Positions 53,885-64,000 of a stretch of 64,000 nt of DNA are shown one piece after another. The stretch lies in contig OX940860.1 in NCBI GenBank assembly GCA_954871525.1, forward strand, positions 29,110,001 to 29,174,000, given 5' to 3'. A program made the position numbers and the translations under genes. Origin of the DNA: Parietaria judaica. Its lineage: Eukaryota; Streptophyta; Magnoliopsida; Rosales; Urticaceae. Positions within the stretch are counted from its first letter, which is position 1; the number at the start of each line of letters is the position of its first letter. Below the pieces are notes generated by a model. That model was given only the letters and a program-made list of their open reading frames with translations. It was not told the DNA's origin and did not search any database.

Positions 53885-54380
53885 TGTTAATTTTTTTAGT
53901 GATAGTTCGTGTAATTCTACTTAATGTATAAAGATTTATATAGTACAGGGATGCCAATTTTGCTCAATGAATTCGAATACCTCACCAACGTTTTGATTTT
54001 TTTTTTTTATTAAGTCTGTAGAGTGTACTCTCCATTTTATATTCTACATTTTCAGGAAGATATTTGAAGTGACCAGAATTTGACATCCACTCCGGGTAAG
54101 GAAAAAAAAAACGAAGAAAAAAAATGTATGTTGCCTGTAAGATGACAATTAATCGTCTTTATCGATGTAACTTTGTGTTTTCGAGAGGACCTTTTTAGTG
54201 ACAAAAAATTCGTCACTAATGGTGTTATATATGAACTCAAGTAGTTTTGCCACTCATATTTTTTTTGTTCTTTGAATGAGCGTCTCTATCTCTCCGAAAT
54301 AAATAAATAAAATCTTAGAACTCCTCACCTAATCTTCCAATCCATAGTAGAAAAATGCTTCAAACATTCAGCGGCCTAAT
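53885..54380. other. Spacer, no gene seen
   Basis: A+T-rich, no recognised feature. Confidence 0.5.
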
Positions 54381-55646
54381 AGCTCGTGTTGGGCCGGGCT
54401 CAATGTCGTCTTGTTGACTTTGATGACTTTCGGGCTTGAGCTCCTGGACTTTCAAGTCAAACGGACCCTCCTCTGACTCGATGACCAGAAATCCGTGGTA
54501 AACTCCACTACATGTCGCTTATAGGGCCAGGACTTGGCCTGGCCCGGATTACAGGTTCGGGACACCAAAAACGGATTCCTGACCACCGTGTAGGGGGGAT
54601 CACAGTATCGACCTTCCAGTGAATCCTGGTGGATCAGACCCTCAACCGGCGTCACGGGGACAGATCCGGGTCCTCGGTCTATCCGCGTAGTCAGTATATC
54701 TGCCGGAGATACAAGACCAGTGGATAGAACGAGCACCTCACGGATCTAGAACCTTGGAAAGGAGGGTCTTAGATCGTGCCAGAATTTTTTCCAGAGCATC
54801 CGCTCAAATGTGTTTTCTCTCTCTCAGAACCTGGACAAAACAACACCCGAGATCAGGGAGAACCGGGGGAGTACACCCTGATTCACCTTCGACGCTCAAC
54901 ATTAGAGTGATATTTGAGGCGAGGCGAGTTTTAGAGGGAGTAGAGAGAGTTTAGGGCGAGTTCTCGGGGTGAGAATCGAGTTACCGTTAAGTGAAAACCG
55001 AGCTCCTATTTATAGGAGGGTCCGGAGATTAAAACGTGAATAAATATTACTCCGGGAAGCCTCCGGAGTAATATTATATGTTTTTTCGGGTCCCCCGGAC
55101 GTGGCCGATCCAACGCCGCAATCGGCGCCTCAATCTGACATCGGACGCGCCCTCACGCGCGGGAACAGTGGTGGTGACGCGAAGCCACGCGCGTGGCAGC
55201 CAGCGCTGACGTCAGCAGACGCGTCAGGTCCTGCGTCAGCGTCCCGCGTCGGCTCCCTGTTGGCTGCAGGGTCCCCTCGCGCCCAATGGCGTGCTGCCAC
55301 GTGGAGGGGTCAAGTTGATCCTTGATGGGCCTGCTGGGTCGCCTAGCGCGTGTCAGGTGGCTCGGGTGACCCTTGAGGCCTGTGGGGCCCGCTCGGGTAT
55401 TTCCCGACGTTTTCCGGAGGCCCCGGGTGTTTCCCGATGCCATTTTTTTCAAATTTTATATCGATTTCGGGTGTTTCGATATTTTTGGGATCATCTGGAC
55501 CCTTTATTTTTCGAAAACGGGCTTCCGGTGAATAATATGGGGCAAAATTGATTATAATTAATTAATTAATAAAAGAAAAATTAATTTAAATAATTTTTTT
55601 CTTTTGTTAATTAATATTAAATCAATTGCGTAAAATACCCGTAACA
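54380..55646 (-). mobile_element. Long LTR of a gypsy-like retrotransposon (minus orientation)
   Basis: The minus strand begins TGTTACGGGTATTTTACGC at 55646. It passes through a long CG-rich U3 (55080-55440), has a clear TATA box (CCTATAAATAGGAG, near 55006) and continues as leader-like sequence. It ends near 54380 without a clear CA border, primer site or 5-bp duplication. A length of about 1.2 kb, TGTTACGGG start and placement of the TATA fit a gypsy LTR. Frames within it are not genes. Confidence 0.65.
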
Positions 55647-55649
55647 CCA

Positions 55650-56940
55650 TCCATGCTGGACCAGCCATCATCGGCAGCAGCAACAACAATAACACAACAA
55701 CATTCGACGATGGCAGCGGCGCCGCTTGGGAACTCAATGATTCTAATAGTGAACAAGGTCACATAATGAAGCTAAATTTGAGTACATTGAGCCAATGTTC
55801 AAGTTTTCCCGATTATCCATCGATTATCCACGTTTAGAGGGTTGCCGATAAGTTTTCTCAAGTTTTCCATTTCGTTTTATACTTTTTCATGGATTATCTA
55901 TAGAAAACGTAGTCACTTTTTTATTCAGTTTTTTGTGCAAAAAAACGATAATCCATGAAAAACGTAGTCACTTTTCCATAAAATTTTTACGGCATAAGTA
56001 CCAACAACGGCTAAAATTGCAATTTCAAGGTATTTCTTTGGAAAAAAAAATTTGTGGATTTTGAAGGATATTGAGTATTAATGTTATATATTGAGGAATC
56101 TTTTAATTTTTAGAAAATTATTCGTTATTTGTAGAGACTGTTTGAAATGTATAGGTTTGAATCAAAGTTGTTCATAATAGTTTAGAAATCTTTAATCCTT
56201 AAGATTACGAATTTGATAAATTAATCTTGATGAAATAATTTCATTTTGATTTTGATGATTGTATATAGTTGAATATAAGTTTGTTTATGTAATTTATGTT
56301 ATGTTGATTGTGAGACTTAATGAAATAATTTCTTTTTTATTTTGAGACTTGATTTATGTTATGTTGATTGCGTTCGTTTTTTGATAATTGAGACATTATC
56401 ACATCTATCATGTTTGTGATGTTTGTGTTTGAGAGTGAGACTTTGTTTAAATAATAAACATTTTATATCTTTTTTACCGATAAGCATCGATAAGTTTCGA
56501 GAACGGTAACGATATATTTTAAACATTTTCTATCGATAAAATCCATCGACAACCAATTAATCCGTCAATAACGACAAACGATTTATCGGCCAAAACGATA
56601 ACATGAACCTTACATTGAACTCCCACTTAACATCATGAAATTCGGTATACATGGCACACAAAAAATTCAAACCCGAATAAAAAATATCCGATGCTTGATC
56701 GTAGGAATTGTTTGAAATCTGATGATCAATACAAGCGCGAAATATTGTCGACGTTTCCAACGACTCGAAACTTACTCAATTTTCATTTAACCGCAAAATT
56801 TGTAGATAATTTCACCATTAATATCAGTAACAAGCAACAAATTATAACTAATTAATAACCCCATCATAGCATAGCAACAAAATCCTTTAAGAAAATCCCA
56901 AACATGATGAATAAAAAATACCCGATGAATTAATCTCTCT
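55650..56940. other. Spacer with a possible gene fragment and a GATTATCC-type repeat
   Basis: 55650-55765 is CG-richer and one plus frame reads GSSNNNNTTTFDDGSGAAWE, a composition typical of plant protein C-termini, but neither end nor family could be established. 55800-55990 and 56465-56580 carry cgattatcca / cgataa motifs in opposite orientation, possibly the two ends of a small element of about 780 bp. No termini confirmed. Confidence 0.35.
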
Positions 56941-56948
56941 TTCTCTCT

Positions 56949-59454
56949 CTAAGGGTAAAAGCCGTTACCCCAGTTGCCTTGGGTCTGATCGCCGAAGCCC
57001 AAGTTGATCATGTGATCATGGTGATCCTGATTGCTGCTCATCATCATGTCCACCAGCCACTGCTGCTTCTGCATGCCGCCCGGCCCCGAAGCCGAAGCCG
57101 GCCCGTGCGGTGGCTGCTGCATTGCCGCCATCATCTCGGGCGCCGACGGAGCTGTCAGAGTTGGAGGCGACTGCCTGCGGACCCTGGCGGACCGGATGCC
57201 CCTCGCCATGGGCGGTGCTGCATGCCAACACGATCCTGACGCCTCGCCGGTCTGCCAGGCGACAGGCTCGGTCGGTGGGGCGAGCACGAGCGCCCTCTCA
57301 CGAGGCTGAGGCTGAGGCTGAGGCGGAGGCGCATACGGTGCGTACTCCGTATCGTCATCGTCTTCCACCTCTCTCTTCATCTTCCCGACCCGGACCTGCG
57401 CAAACCGGTTTAGTATATATTTCAAATATATATATCAAAGAATAAGAAAATGCTGTTCATTACGTTTGTACGTAATATCAATTGAAAATACGAGTAGACT
57501 TAAACGCCTATAAATTAATATCACTCCATCTATAAAATAGTATTAATTTAATTATAAGATCATTAATTTATTGAATAAAAAAATTAAAAATCAAAGTTAG
57601 ATCTGAAGTTATAAAATATATGTTTTAATTGAAATTATTAATTTAATAAAATTTTAGTGTATATTTATTTATATGTAATCAATTTCATATGTTAGTGTTT
57701 AGAACTTTAGATACGTACCTATGATATAGATTTAATTACATTAAAAAAAACAGCGAGACAATTTTCTTTCTTCTTGAGTAGTGATATAATTAATATTCTT
57801 ATTCTATTTAATCCATTAATATACAATACTAGTGATGGAACAAAGAATTATAACATTGTTTGGAGTAAGATTTAATGTATTATCAAAATTTATATTTAAA
57901 TTTTGGTGAACATTGAGAATCAAATTTAAAACATTATTAAAAAATTTATATGTATAACACAAAACGTTACAAACATAATATTAAAAGAAAAAAACAATAA
58001 AATTTTCTTTTTGTTTCTAGAATAATCGCCCGATAAATAATATATAACATTACATACTGAGTACTGACATACATATACAGAAGATCGAGTTTATACGTAT
58101 CAATCTAGTTTTTGTTGAAAATTTTAGATTTTGATTAAAATATTTGTGCAATATTACAGAAAAAAAGGTTAATATATATTCACATACTAACACTATCGAG
58201 CTCATGGTGTTATGTTAAAATACAGATCCGATATTGAAAACGACAAGATTTTTAGACATCTAAAACTACAAATTAAAAATAAATTATTACTATTTTCTTT
58301 TCATTCTAGTTCGTTAATAAATTGCTAATCACATATATATGTTGTAGATTTTCAATTTTAAATATCGGATTTATTTCTCTATTTTCTTTTCATTCTAGTT
58401 CGTAATAAATTGCTAATCACATATATATGTTGTGGATTTTCAATTTTGAATATCGGATTTATTTCTCTATGTAATCACTGAAAAATATTATATCACATAG
58501 TATATATAATAACAATGTCGAGTTCATGCTATTATAAAAAAAGATCTAATATTGAAACAATTCGTTTCGACAACATCTGAAACTACAAACTAATAAAAAT
58601 TGAAAATTAATTGACCCTTTTTTTCCTTTTCGTTTCTACATAATAAATATTATTGGGTATTTCCGCTAATTTTATGTGCTAGAATTTTGATTTTAATGAA
58701 AATTTGGTATGCTTATTTACAAGATATCAGATTTATATTTTTGTACAAGTTATTGAAAAATATTACATCAATCTTACACGCATAAGGGTTGAGTTCATGT
58801 TAATGTCAACATTAAGATCTAATATAAAAAGCAACACGATAGCGATTAAAACGTTTAGATCAGACAAAAATATAATTTAATTGAAGTTATTAATCTATCG
58901 AATTTTCCGTATATACATATTTAAATCTAAGTTTTAAGAGTATAGACTATAGAGTGTACCTTGTCTAGCTTCTTGCCCACATCCTTGAGGTTCTGCTCGA
59001 CGAGCCAGCCGAGGTCGTTGAGGTCGGTGACGTTGAGCCCGTGCAGCACCCTCGCGATCCCTCCACCGCCACCGCGGGTCCCGGCTGTGGCGAGCCCCTG
59101 GAGCATGAGGCGCGTGAGCTCCTTCTCACGGTTTTCCTTCCTCAACCGCTTCAGCTGCTCGGTCGCCTTCGTGATCCGCTGCCGGAGGAACCCCTCCTGG
59201 TTCACCATCTTTTTGTTCTGGTCCATCTCCGGCATGCGCCTGAACCGCGCCAACACGCGCTGAGCCCCCAGGGGGCTCGGGTACACCTCCGGCGCCGCCT
59301 CGTAGGGGTTGCAGATCACCGCGCAAGCGTCGACCCCGCACAGCGTGCTCAGCTCCCCGACTTTCTTGAGCAGGCCCTTCTTCCGCTTCTTGAACGTCGC
59401 CTTCCGGGCCGCGTCGTTGGTGATGTACGCGAGCTTCACCTTCTTCCTCGTCAT
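56949..59454 (-). CDS. Type I (M-gamma, AGL80/PHERES-like) MADS-box protein, two exons
   Basis: Exon 1 is 59454-58960 (donor GACAAG|GTAC) and exon 2 is 57395-56949 (acceptor TGCGCAG|GTCC), giving 313 aa. Residues 1-60 are the MADS domain (MTRKKVKLAYITNDAARKAT, KKRKKGLLKKVGELSTLCGV), where Tyr-10, Asn-13 and the LSTLCGVDACAVI core mark the M-gamma clade. A Glu/Lys-rich helix (about 90-125) and then an exon-2 tail of Pro-Gln repeats (PPPQPQPQPRER), Met/His-rich near the end, follow. M-gamma proteins dimerise with M-alpha partners and act in female gametophyte and endosperm. Type I genes usually lack introns, so the 1.56-kb A+T-rich intron is noteworthy. Without it, exon 1 would end ten codons later. 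Confidence 0.88.
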
Positions 59455-59517
59455 TCTTGTTTTTTCTCTCTGGAAATGAGGAGGATGTGAAATGGTTTTG
59501 GCTTTGGTTTATGGAGG

Positions 59518-59740
59518 ATTTATACATGAATTATGACGTCATATATGACCTTATTGCGTGATTAATGTGTGGGATTCTGCTTTAAGAAAATTTATGTGAC
59601 ACGGTCATCGAATTTAATTAGGGGCGTTACTGAAAGATTATTGAGTTGGCAAATTTTGTTTTGATTCGAACGTTTGAGAGTTGTCAAAATTTTGGAGGGA
59701 TGTGTATTTTGGAGGGAAAAATGTGTCATTTATGACGTCA
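59518..59740 (-). promoter_or_regulatory. Promoter of the MADS gene: TATA box and two TGACGTCA palindromes
   Basis: TATAAAT (minus) at 59524-59518 lies 64 bp upstream of the ATG. The perfect palindrome TGACGTCA occurs at 59534-59541 and 59733-59740. It is a classical bZIP (TGA/C-box) site. Confidence 0.5.
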
Positions 59741-59927
59741 CGTTTCCGTGGGGATTTTGTCGGGGTTGTACGGCGTATGCTCATGATGATCATTAGGTTA
59801 AGATACATAGGGAAAGGCTGCGGCACGCACGTGTTATAAGGCGGGAGATTTGCGCTCGCGATAATTAGGGAATGGGGTTAAAGACGTTTTAACTCCGGTG
59901 ATTATTAGGAAAAAAGATACGTATATG

Positions 59928-60654
59928 CAGTGGCGTAGCTAGAGTTTCAATCCAGTCGATGCACAATGTAAAGCGAGAATGCCGAGAACACCGAGAGCGA
60001 AGGACGCTGAGAATGCCGAGGACACCGAAACCGGAGAACTCCGAGAATGCTGAGAACGCCGAGAGCGAAGGACGCCGAGAATGCCGAGAACACCGAAACC
60101 GGAGAACTCCGAGAATGCCGAGATCATCAAAACCGGAGAACTCCGAGAACACCTAGATCAAAGGACGCCGAGAACGCCGACAACACCAAAACCGAACGAC
60201 GCCGATAATGTCAAAACACCGAAACCGAACGACGCCGAGAACGCCGAGATTGAAGGACGCCGAGAACACCGAAACCGAACGACGCCGAGAACACCGAGAC
60301 CGAAAAATGCCAAGAACACCGAGACCACCGAGACCGAAGGATGCCGAGAACCCCGAGAACGAACGACGCCGAGAATGCCGAGAATACCGAAACCGAAAGA
60401 CGCCAAGAATGCCGAGAACACCGAAACCGAATGTTGCCGAGAATGCCGAAATCGAAAGACGAAGGAAATGCCTGGATTCTTTAGGCTGGAAAGCAACGTC
60501 GAATGCCCTAACACAGCAAAGCAAAGAGGGAAACAAAGAGAGGAAGGAGAAGAGAGGAGATGAAACGATCGCTTCGTTTCTTTTCTTTTTTCTTTTTTTT
60601 TAAATTTGAGCATACTCATGTGCGTATGCTCACACACGTGTAACTACGCCCCTG
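59928..60654. mobile_element. hAT-type MITE carrying a GCCGAGAA minisatellite, 727 bp
   Basis: Ends CAGTGGCGTAGCTA (left) and CAGGGGCGTAGTTA (right, opposite strand), with a perfect 8-bp duplication cgtatatg (59920-59927 and 60655-60662). About 500 bp of the interior (59975-60475) is a purine-rich minisatellite of 9- to 12-bp words such as GAGAATGCC, GAGAACACC and GAAACCGAA, open in several frames on both strands. The frames are by-products of the repeat, not genes. Confidence 0.88.
59975..60475. repeat. Purine-rich minisatellite inside the hAT MITE
   Basis: Built of interleaved GA-CCGA, GAATGCC and GAACACC words, with a higher-order period of about 36-60 bp. The plus strand is almost free of T runs, giving strong purine/pyrimidine strand asymmetry over 500 bp. 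Confidence 0.9.
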
Positions 60655-61199
60655 CGTATATGCAATGATTGATTGCACTCGTAATAATTAGCAAAAGTCA
60701 AAAAATACGTAGGCAAAGACTTTGTCCACGTGTTATTAGCGAAAGATTCGCACTTGTGATTATTCGGGAAGGATGTTTAAGGAAAGGGGGTTAGTGACGC
60801 TTTAACTCACGTGATTATTAGGAAAAAGATACGTATAGACAATGATTAATTGTGCTCGTAATAATTAGCAAAAGTTAAGAGATACATATAGGCAAAGACT
60901 ATGTCCACGTGTTTTAGCGAAAGATTCGGGCTCGTTATAATTCTGGAAGGATGTTCATGGAAAGTAGGGTTAATGACGCTCGTGATAATTAATCACATAT
61001 TAACGCTCGTGATCGATACGAAAATATACGTAAAGGAAAGATTGATGGTGCTCGAAAGTCGTAATGATTAATGAAGTCAAAAGATACGTATAGGGAATGA
61101 GTGATAACGCAAGTAATAATTAGCAAAAGATACGTAACGAAAGATTGGCGTTGTGGATGATAATTAGCAAATTAAAGACACATAACGCTTGTGATACAT

Positions 61200-62200
61200 A
61201 ACGGTAATTCACGGCACTCGTGATAGAGAAGGCGGCGCTGCGAGTAAATATTGAAGCAGAATTCATATGTAAACAAATATTTGAATAGATTTATTATTTA
61301 AAAAAAATAAAATTATAAGTTCACTAAGTTGCTCTATTTATTTTTATTTGGATATTTCGAATCCAAACAAATCAAGAGTTTTTTTCTTTCTCAAAATAAA
61401 CAACTTATAATATTTTTGGGGTCCACTTTTTTTGAAGTTAATACACAAGTTGACCTACTTTATATGCTCTAACGTTAACGATAAACTGATAAGATCAATT
61501 AGCTGGATTACAGAAGATGATTATAATTATTATACGAACGTTAGCGAAATAGCTAGCTAGGGAAACTAACTTATATCATATCCAATCCAAGGTTAAACTT
61601 CACTGATTATATATATATTTGGTAATTAAAAATTTAATTAGCGAAAGATACATAATTACGAGAGACTGACAATTGTGATAATTAGCAAAAGATAATTAAG
61701 GAGATATTGATGATTGCCAAAAGTTAGATATAAGAGTTAAATTGATAAACAATGATCATAATAATAAGCAAAATTAATGTAACAAGGCCGTTCAGATAAC
61801 TCCAATTCTGTTCATGTTCCGTTAATGTTTGTTCAACGAGAGACATATGTGTATCTACGATTAAACCCCAAGAATTAATTAAAATGGAGTCATATTTGTG
61901 TCTCTTATTTAATACATATTAGTTCGACATAAGCAGAACTGGAACTCGACACCGTATCTTGGGTTTTACCATACATAAAATAACGATAAATATTGAAGAA
62001 ACGACATCAAAATAAATCACATAAAGACGACGTCTAATTAAGAGCTAAATAGATATTTACATCATAAGCATGTTGCTGCTCTTAAGTTTAAATTTTAAAT
62101 TATGAATTTACACCACATTGGATTATATATTGAAAGTACAATATTATGAACTCAATTAATCGAAGTACCTCTTTTCAATTTAAATATGTGACAAAATACA
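61200..62200. other. Spacer, no gene seen
   Basis: A+T-rich, no recognised gene or element. Confidence 0.5.
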
Positions 62201-62210
62201 AAGGAAGAAC

Positions 62211-62408
62211 AAATGGGCCGCATCAGGGTCCAACTTCACTATAATGGGCCCAACTAAGGCAGTCTTACGTCACTGTATGACGTCATCTAAAACGACACAA
62301 CATGCGCCACACTCGGCTTCGACTCTCCTCTCGGCTTCACCTTCGGCGTTCCTCGGCTCTACTCTGGTTCTCTCAAGTCTCGGAGCTTCGGTGGTTTCAT
62401 CTCTTGAG
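62211..62408 (+). promoter_or_regulatory. Promoter and first exon of a gene running out of the window
   Basis: Two TGGGCC site-II boxes (62214-62219, 62245-62250) and a TGACGTCA palindrome (62278-62285) precede a CT-rich leader that ends CTTGAG|GTGAG (donor at 62409). An acceptor GTTGCAG|GGC follows at about 62631. An ATG at 62303 would open a 36-codon frame across the donor that ends after 11 more codons (MGIHL-stop), more like an upstream frame than a product. Site-II boxes mark translation, ribosome or mitochondrial genes in plants. No coding exon was recognised before 64000. Confidence 0.5.
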
Positions 62409-62669
62409 GTGAGTTTTTGAGTCCGATGAGTTCTCTGATTTGGATTTAGCGTGTATCGAGTTTTCTGTTTTGATTGATTCCAACAATTTGATTGAATTTG
62501 GGATTGGGATTGGGATTGGTCAGACAGATCTATATCTCTTTTTGTACTGTTCTTCGCATTCAGATGAATGTTGTCAATCAACTTTTGGTATTATTACCGT
62601 ACTGCAGTGCAAATATGGTCCTTGTTGCAGGGCAAGCAAACCCAAGATAATGGGCATTCATCTCTGAAT

Positions 62670-64000
62670 ACATTAAATCTAATCTGGGTTACAAATCAAG
62701 AGGCTGGCTCACCGTAAAACACGCGTATCAGTCGGTTCCCGAGGAAAAAATCGGACTCTTTCGCCTTGAATATAGGTTTTAAGATTTAATTTTGGCTTGA
62801 ATTCAGGAGTGAGATTGAGTTTCTCATTGAATTGGGAAGGGATTTAATCTGCTAAGGAGCAAATTTACATTCTTTGGAACTTTGATTTCGAAAATGTATA
62901 TATTTTGTGGCTTGGACCGAGAAAAGAAATTCGTGCAGATTTATTACTTGGATTATTGTTCAATTTGTTGGAATATCAGCATGCTCAGATTTATGATGGT
63001 ATATTCAACGGACCACGAACTTAGTTTATGGTTATATCCGATGGATTCGACCATTTAATTTAGGTGTTAGAATTTGTGTTGAATTTAGGTATAAAAACTT
63101 GTGATAAATCAGTTTTGAATTGTGTTGAGTTTGTGTTGAATTTAAGTGTTTGAATTCGTGATAATTTTATGTGCAATTGTGTTGCTTTGAAACTTAGAAT
63201 GAATTTAAATTTTGTGTTTTTCGGATGAAAATGATCGACCGGACTGAATTTATGAATTTTACGAGCTAAATTGATTAAATTGGATTTATGTGATGGATTT
63301 GATTTTAATTGGTTTGATTTAATTAGAGGTGAAAATTTTGACCATTATCTCGTTTAAGCCCGGCCCCTGTTTTTTACTCGACCCAAACCGAAAAATGGGT
63401 TCTTTGGGCCTGAAAAATGGGTTTTTTGGGGCTTAAAACCAAGAGTTGTATTCGTTCCGGATTCACACCAGCAAAAAAATTATAGCCCCCTCTAATACAA
63501 TTTTCTGGATCTGCCGCTGATCGGAATAATCAAAATAGTAGATTCTTATGCGGCTACCCGAAACAAATAATCTATCGTAGCTTTACCGAGAGTTTTATGA
63601 TTTTAGCCTTTTTATCGTCGTAATAGAAAATCTCAGGCACCTGTGATATTTCATCTAACTGAGAATCATTTTAGCTCAATTTTTAGGCCACTTCTCGGCA
63701 ATCTAGGGCTCCTTGAGGCGTTCGATTTTGGTTGCTCGGAAAAATTTGTTCTCTTGGACTAGAACATTATGGAGGTCAAGCTCTTGCGTATCCTTTTTTT
63801 CGCTATAAACCGATTCCGTTTATTTCATTAATAATATATCATGCCAACTATATGTGAATTTGATATGCTTGAAAGGTTGGTAAATACCGATCAGCCCAAA
63901 GTTTGCATAATTTGTTTGTTAAGCTACATGAGAATGATGTATCGCTCGTACAATCACTTACGATCATCGGATCACCGTTTTTCTCCAAAGTAACATTTTT
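62670..64000. other. Probable leader intron or spacer, with one hAT-type end
   Basis: No coding exon recognised. At 63324 TAGAGGTGAAAATTTTG matches the right end of the hAT MITE at 27067-27859 (TAGGGGTGAAAATTTTG). The partner end was not found before the window closes or in the preceding kilobase. Several 'gtgttgaatttaggt' phrases recur at 63060-63150. Confidence 0.4.

Larger units (their letters stand above)
59805..61150. repeat. Degenerate tandem array, about 180-bp period
   Basis: Units share 'aaaaagatacgtata', 'caatgattgattgcactcgtaataattagcaaaag', 'tccacgtgtt' and 'ggttaatgacg' in the same order. Unit starts are near 59805 (continuing after the hAT insertion at 60663), 60840 and about 61035. 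Identity falls towards 61.2 kb. CACGTG occurs in the first three units. The hAT element at 59928-60654 is inserted into the first unit. Confidence 0.65.

Noticed and set aside
55101..55452. 74- and 99-codon frames in CG-rich DNA
   Set aside because: Inside the U3 region of the long LTR; no domain, no conserved start.
56979..57445. Four overlapping frames of 67-111 codons
   Set aside because: Shadows of MADS exon 2 in other frames of a CG-rich repeat-coding region.
60081..60563. 160-codon plus frame and 127-159-codon minus frames
   Set aside because: All arise from the purine minisatellite, whose short words contain no stop in several frames; no domain and no start context.

Overview
The window is nuclear DNA of a flowering plant, almost certainly a eudicot: A+T-rich spacers, spliced GT-AG genes of plant-only families (P-class PPR, phytepsin-type aspartic protease with a saposin-like insert, M-gamma MADS box, MUSTANG-type domesticated transposase), TGGGCC promoter boxes, and dense small transposons. 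The species cannot be named from the sequence. All gene models were read by eye from frames, splice signals and family knowledge.

Genes in order: a PPR protein (2.77-5.0 kb, +); a two-exon Cys-rich zinc-finger protein (5.9-7.1 kb, -); a MUSTANG-B-like gene with PB1, MULE transposase, SWIM and zinc-knuckle parts (9.1-11.5 kb, -); an intronless PLP enzyme of the L-cysteine desulfhydrase type (15.1-16.5 kb, -); a 96-aa two-exon membrane-type protein (25.4-26.2 kb, -), easily missed because its exons are short; a 13-exon aspartic protease (33.1-37.9 kb, +); a 7-exon G-patch/zinc-finger protein (38.8-41.3 kb, -); a 106-aa DUF761-like protein (48.9-49.2 kb, +); a two-exon M-gamma MADS gene (56.9-59.5 kb, -). 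A promoter with an untranslated or poorly coding first exon lies at 62.2-62.4 kb, and its gene probably continues past the window.

The rest is a layered transposon landscape, and several insertions can be delimited to the base by target-site duplications (TSDs): four long-TIR foldback elements with 9-10 bp, sometimes degenerate, TSDs (MULE type) at 2.0, 11.9, 24.0 and 49.4 kb; four hAT-type elements with 8-bp TSDs at 1.6, 27.1, 28.6 and 59.9 kb; two solo LTRs with 5-bp TSDs at 18.1 and 46.9 kb; and a Cassandra-type LTR carrying a 5S-rRNA-like segment at 50.4 kb. Some are nested: MULE foldback in hAT at 1.6-2.7 kb, hAT inside an older foldback at 27.9-32.0 kb, solo LTR inside a DUF1985 gene remnant at 18 kb.

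The most unusual structure is 17.0-23.9 kb. It looks like the decayed body of a large MULE with two convergent coding remnants (DUF1985/Ulp1-type on +, transposase N-terminus on -), two tandem arrays (about 382 and 137 bp periods), and about 28 copies of the 7-mer ACCGCTA/TAGCGGT that are almost absent elsewhere in the window. The hAT at 28.6 kb similarly has 13 TCGCGA palindromes packed into its two ends. Both patterns look like transposase-binding arrays.
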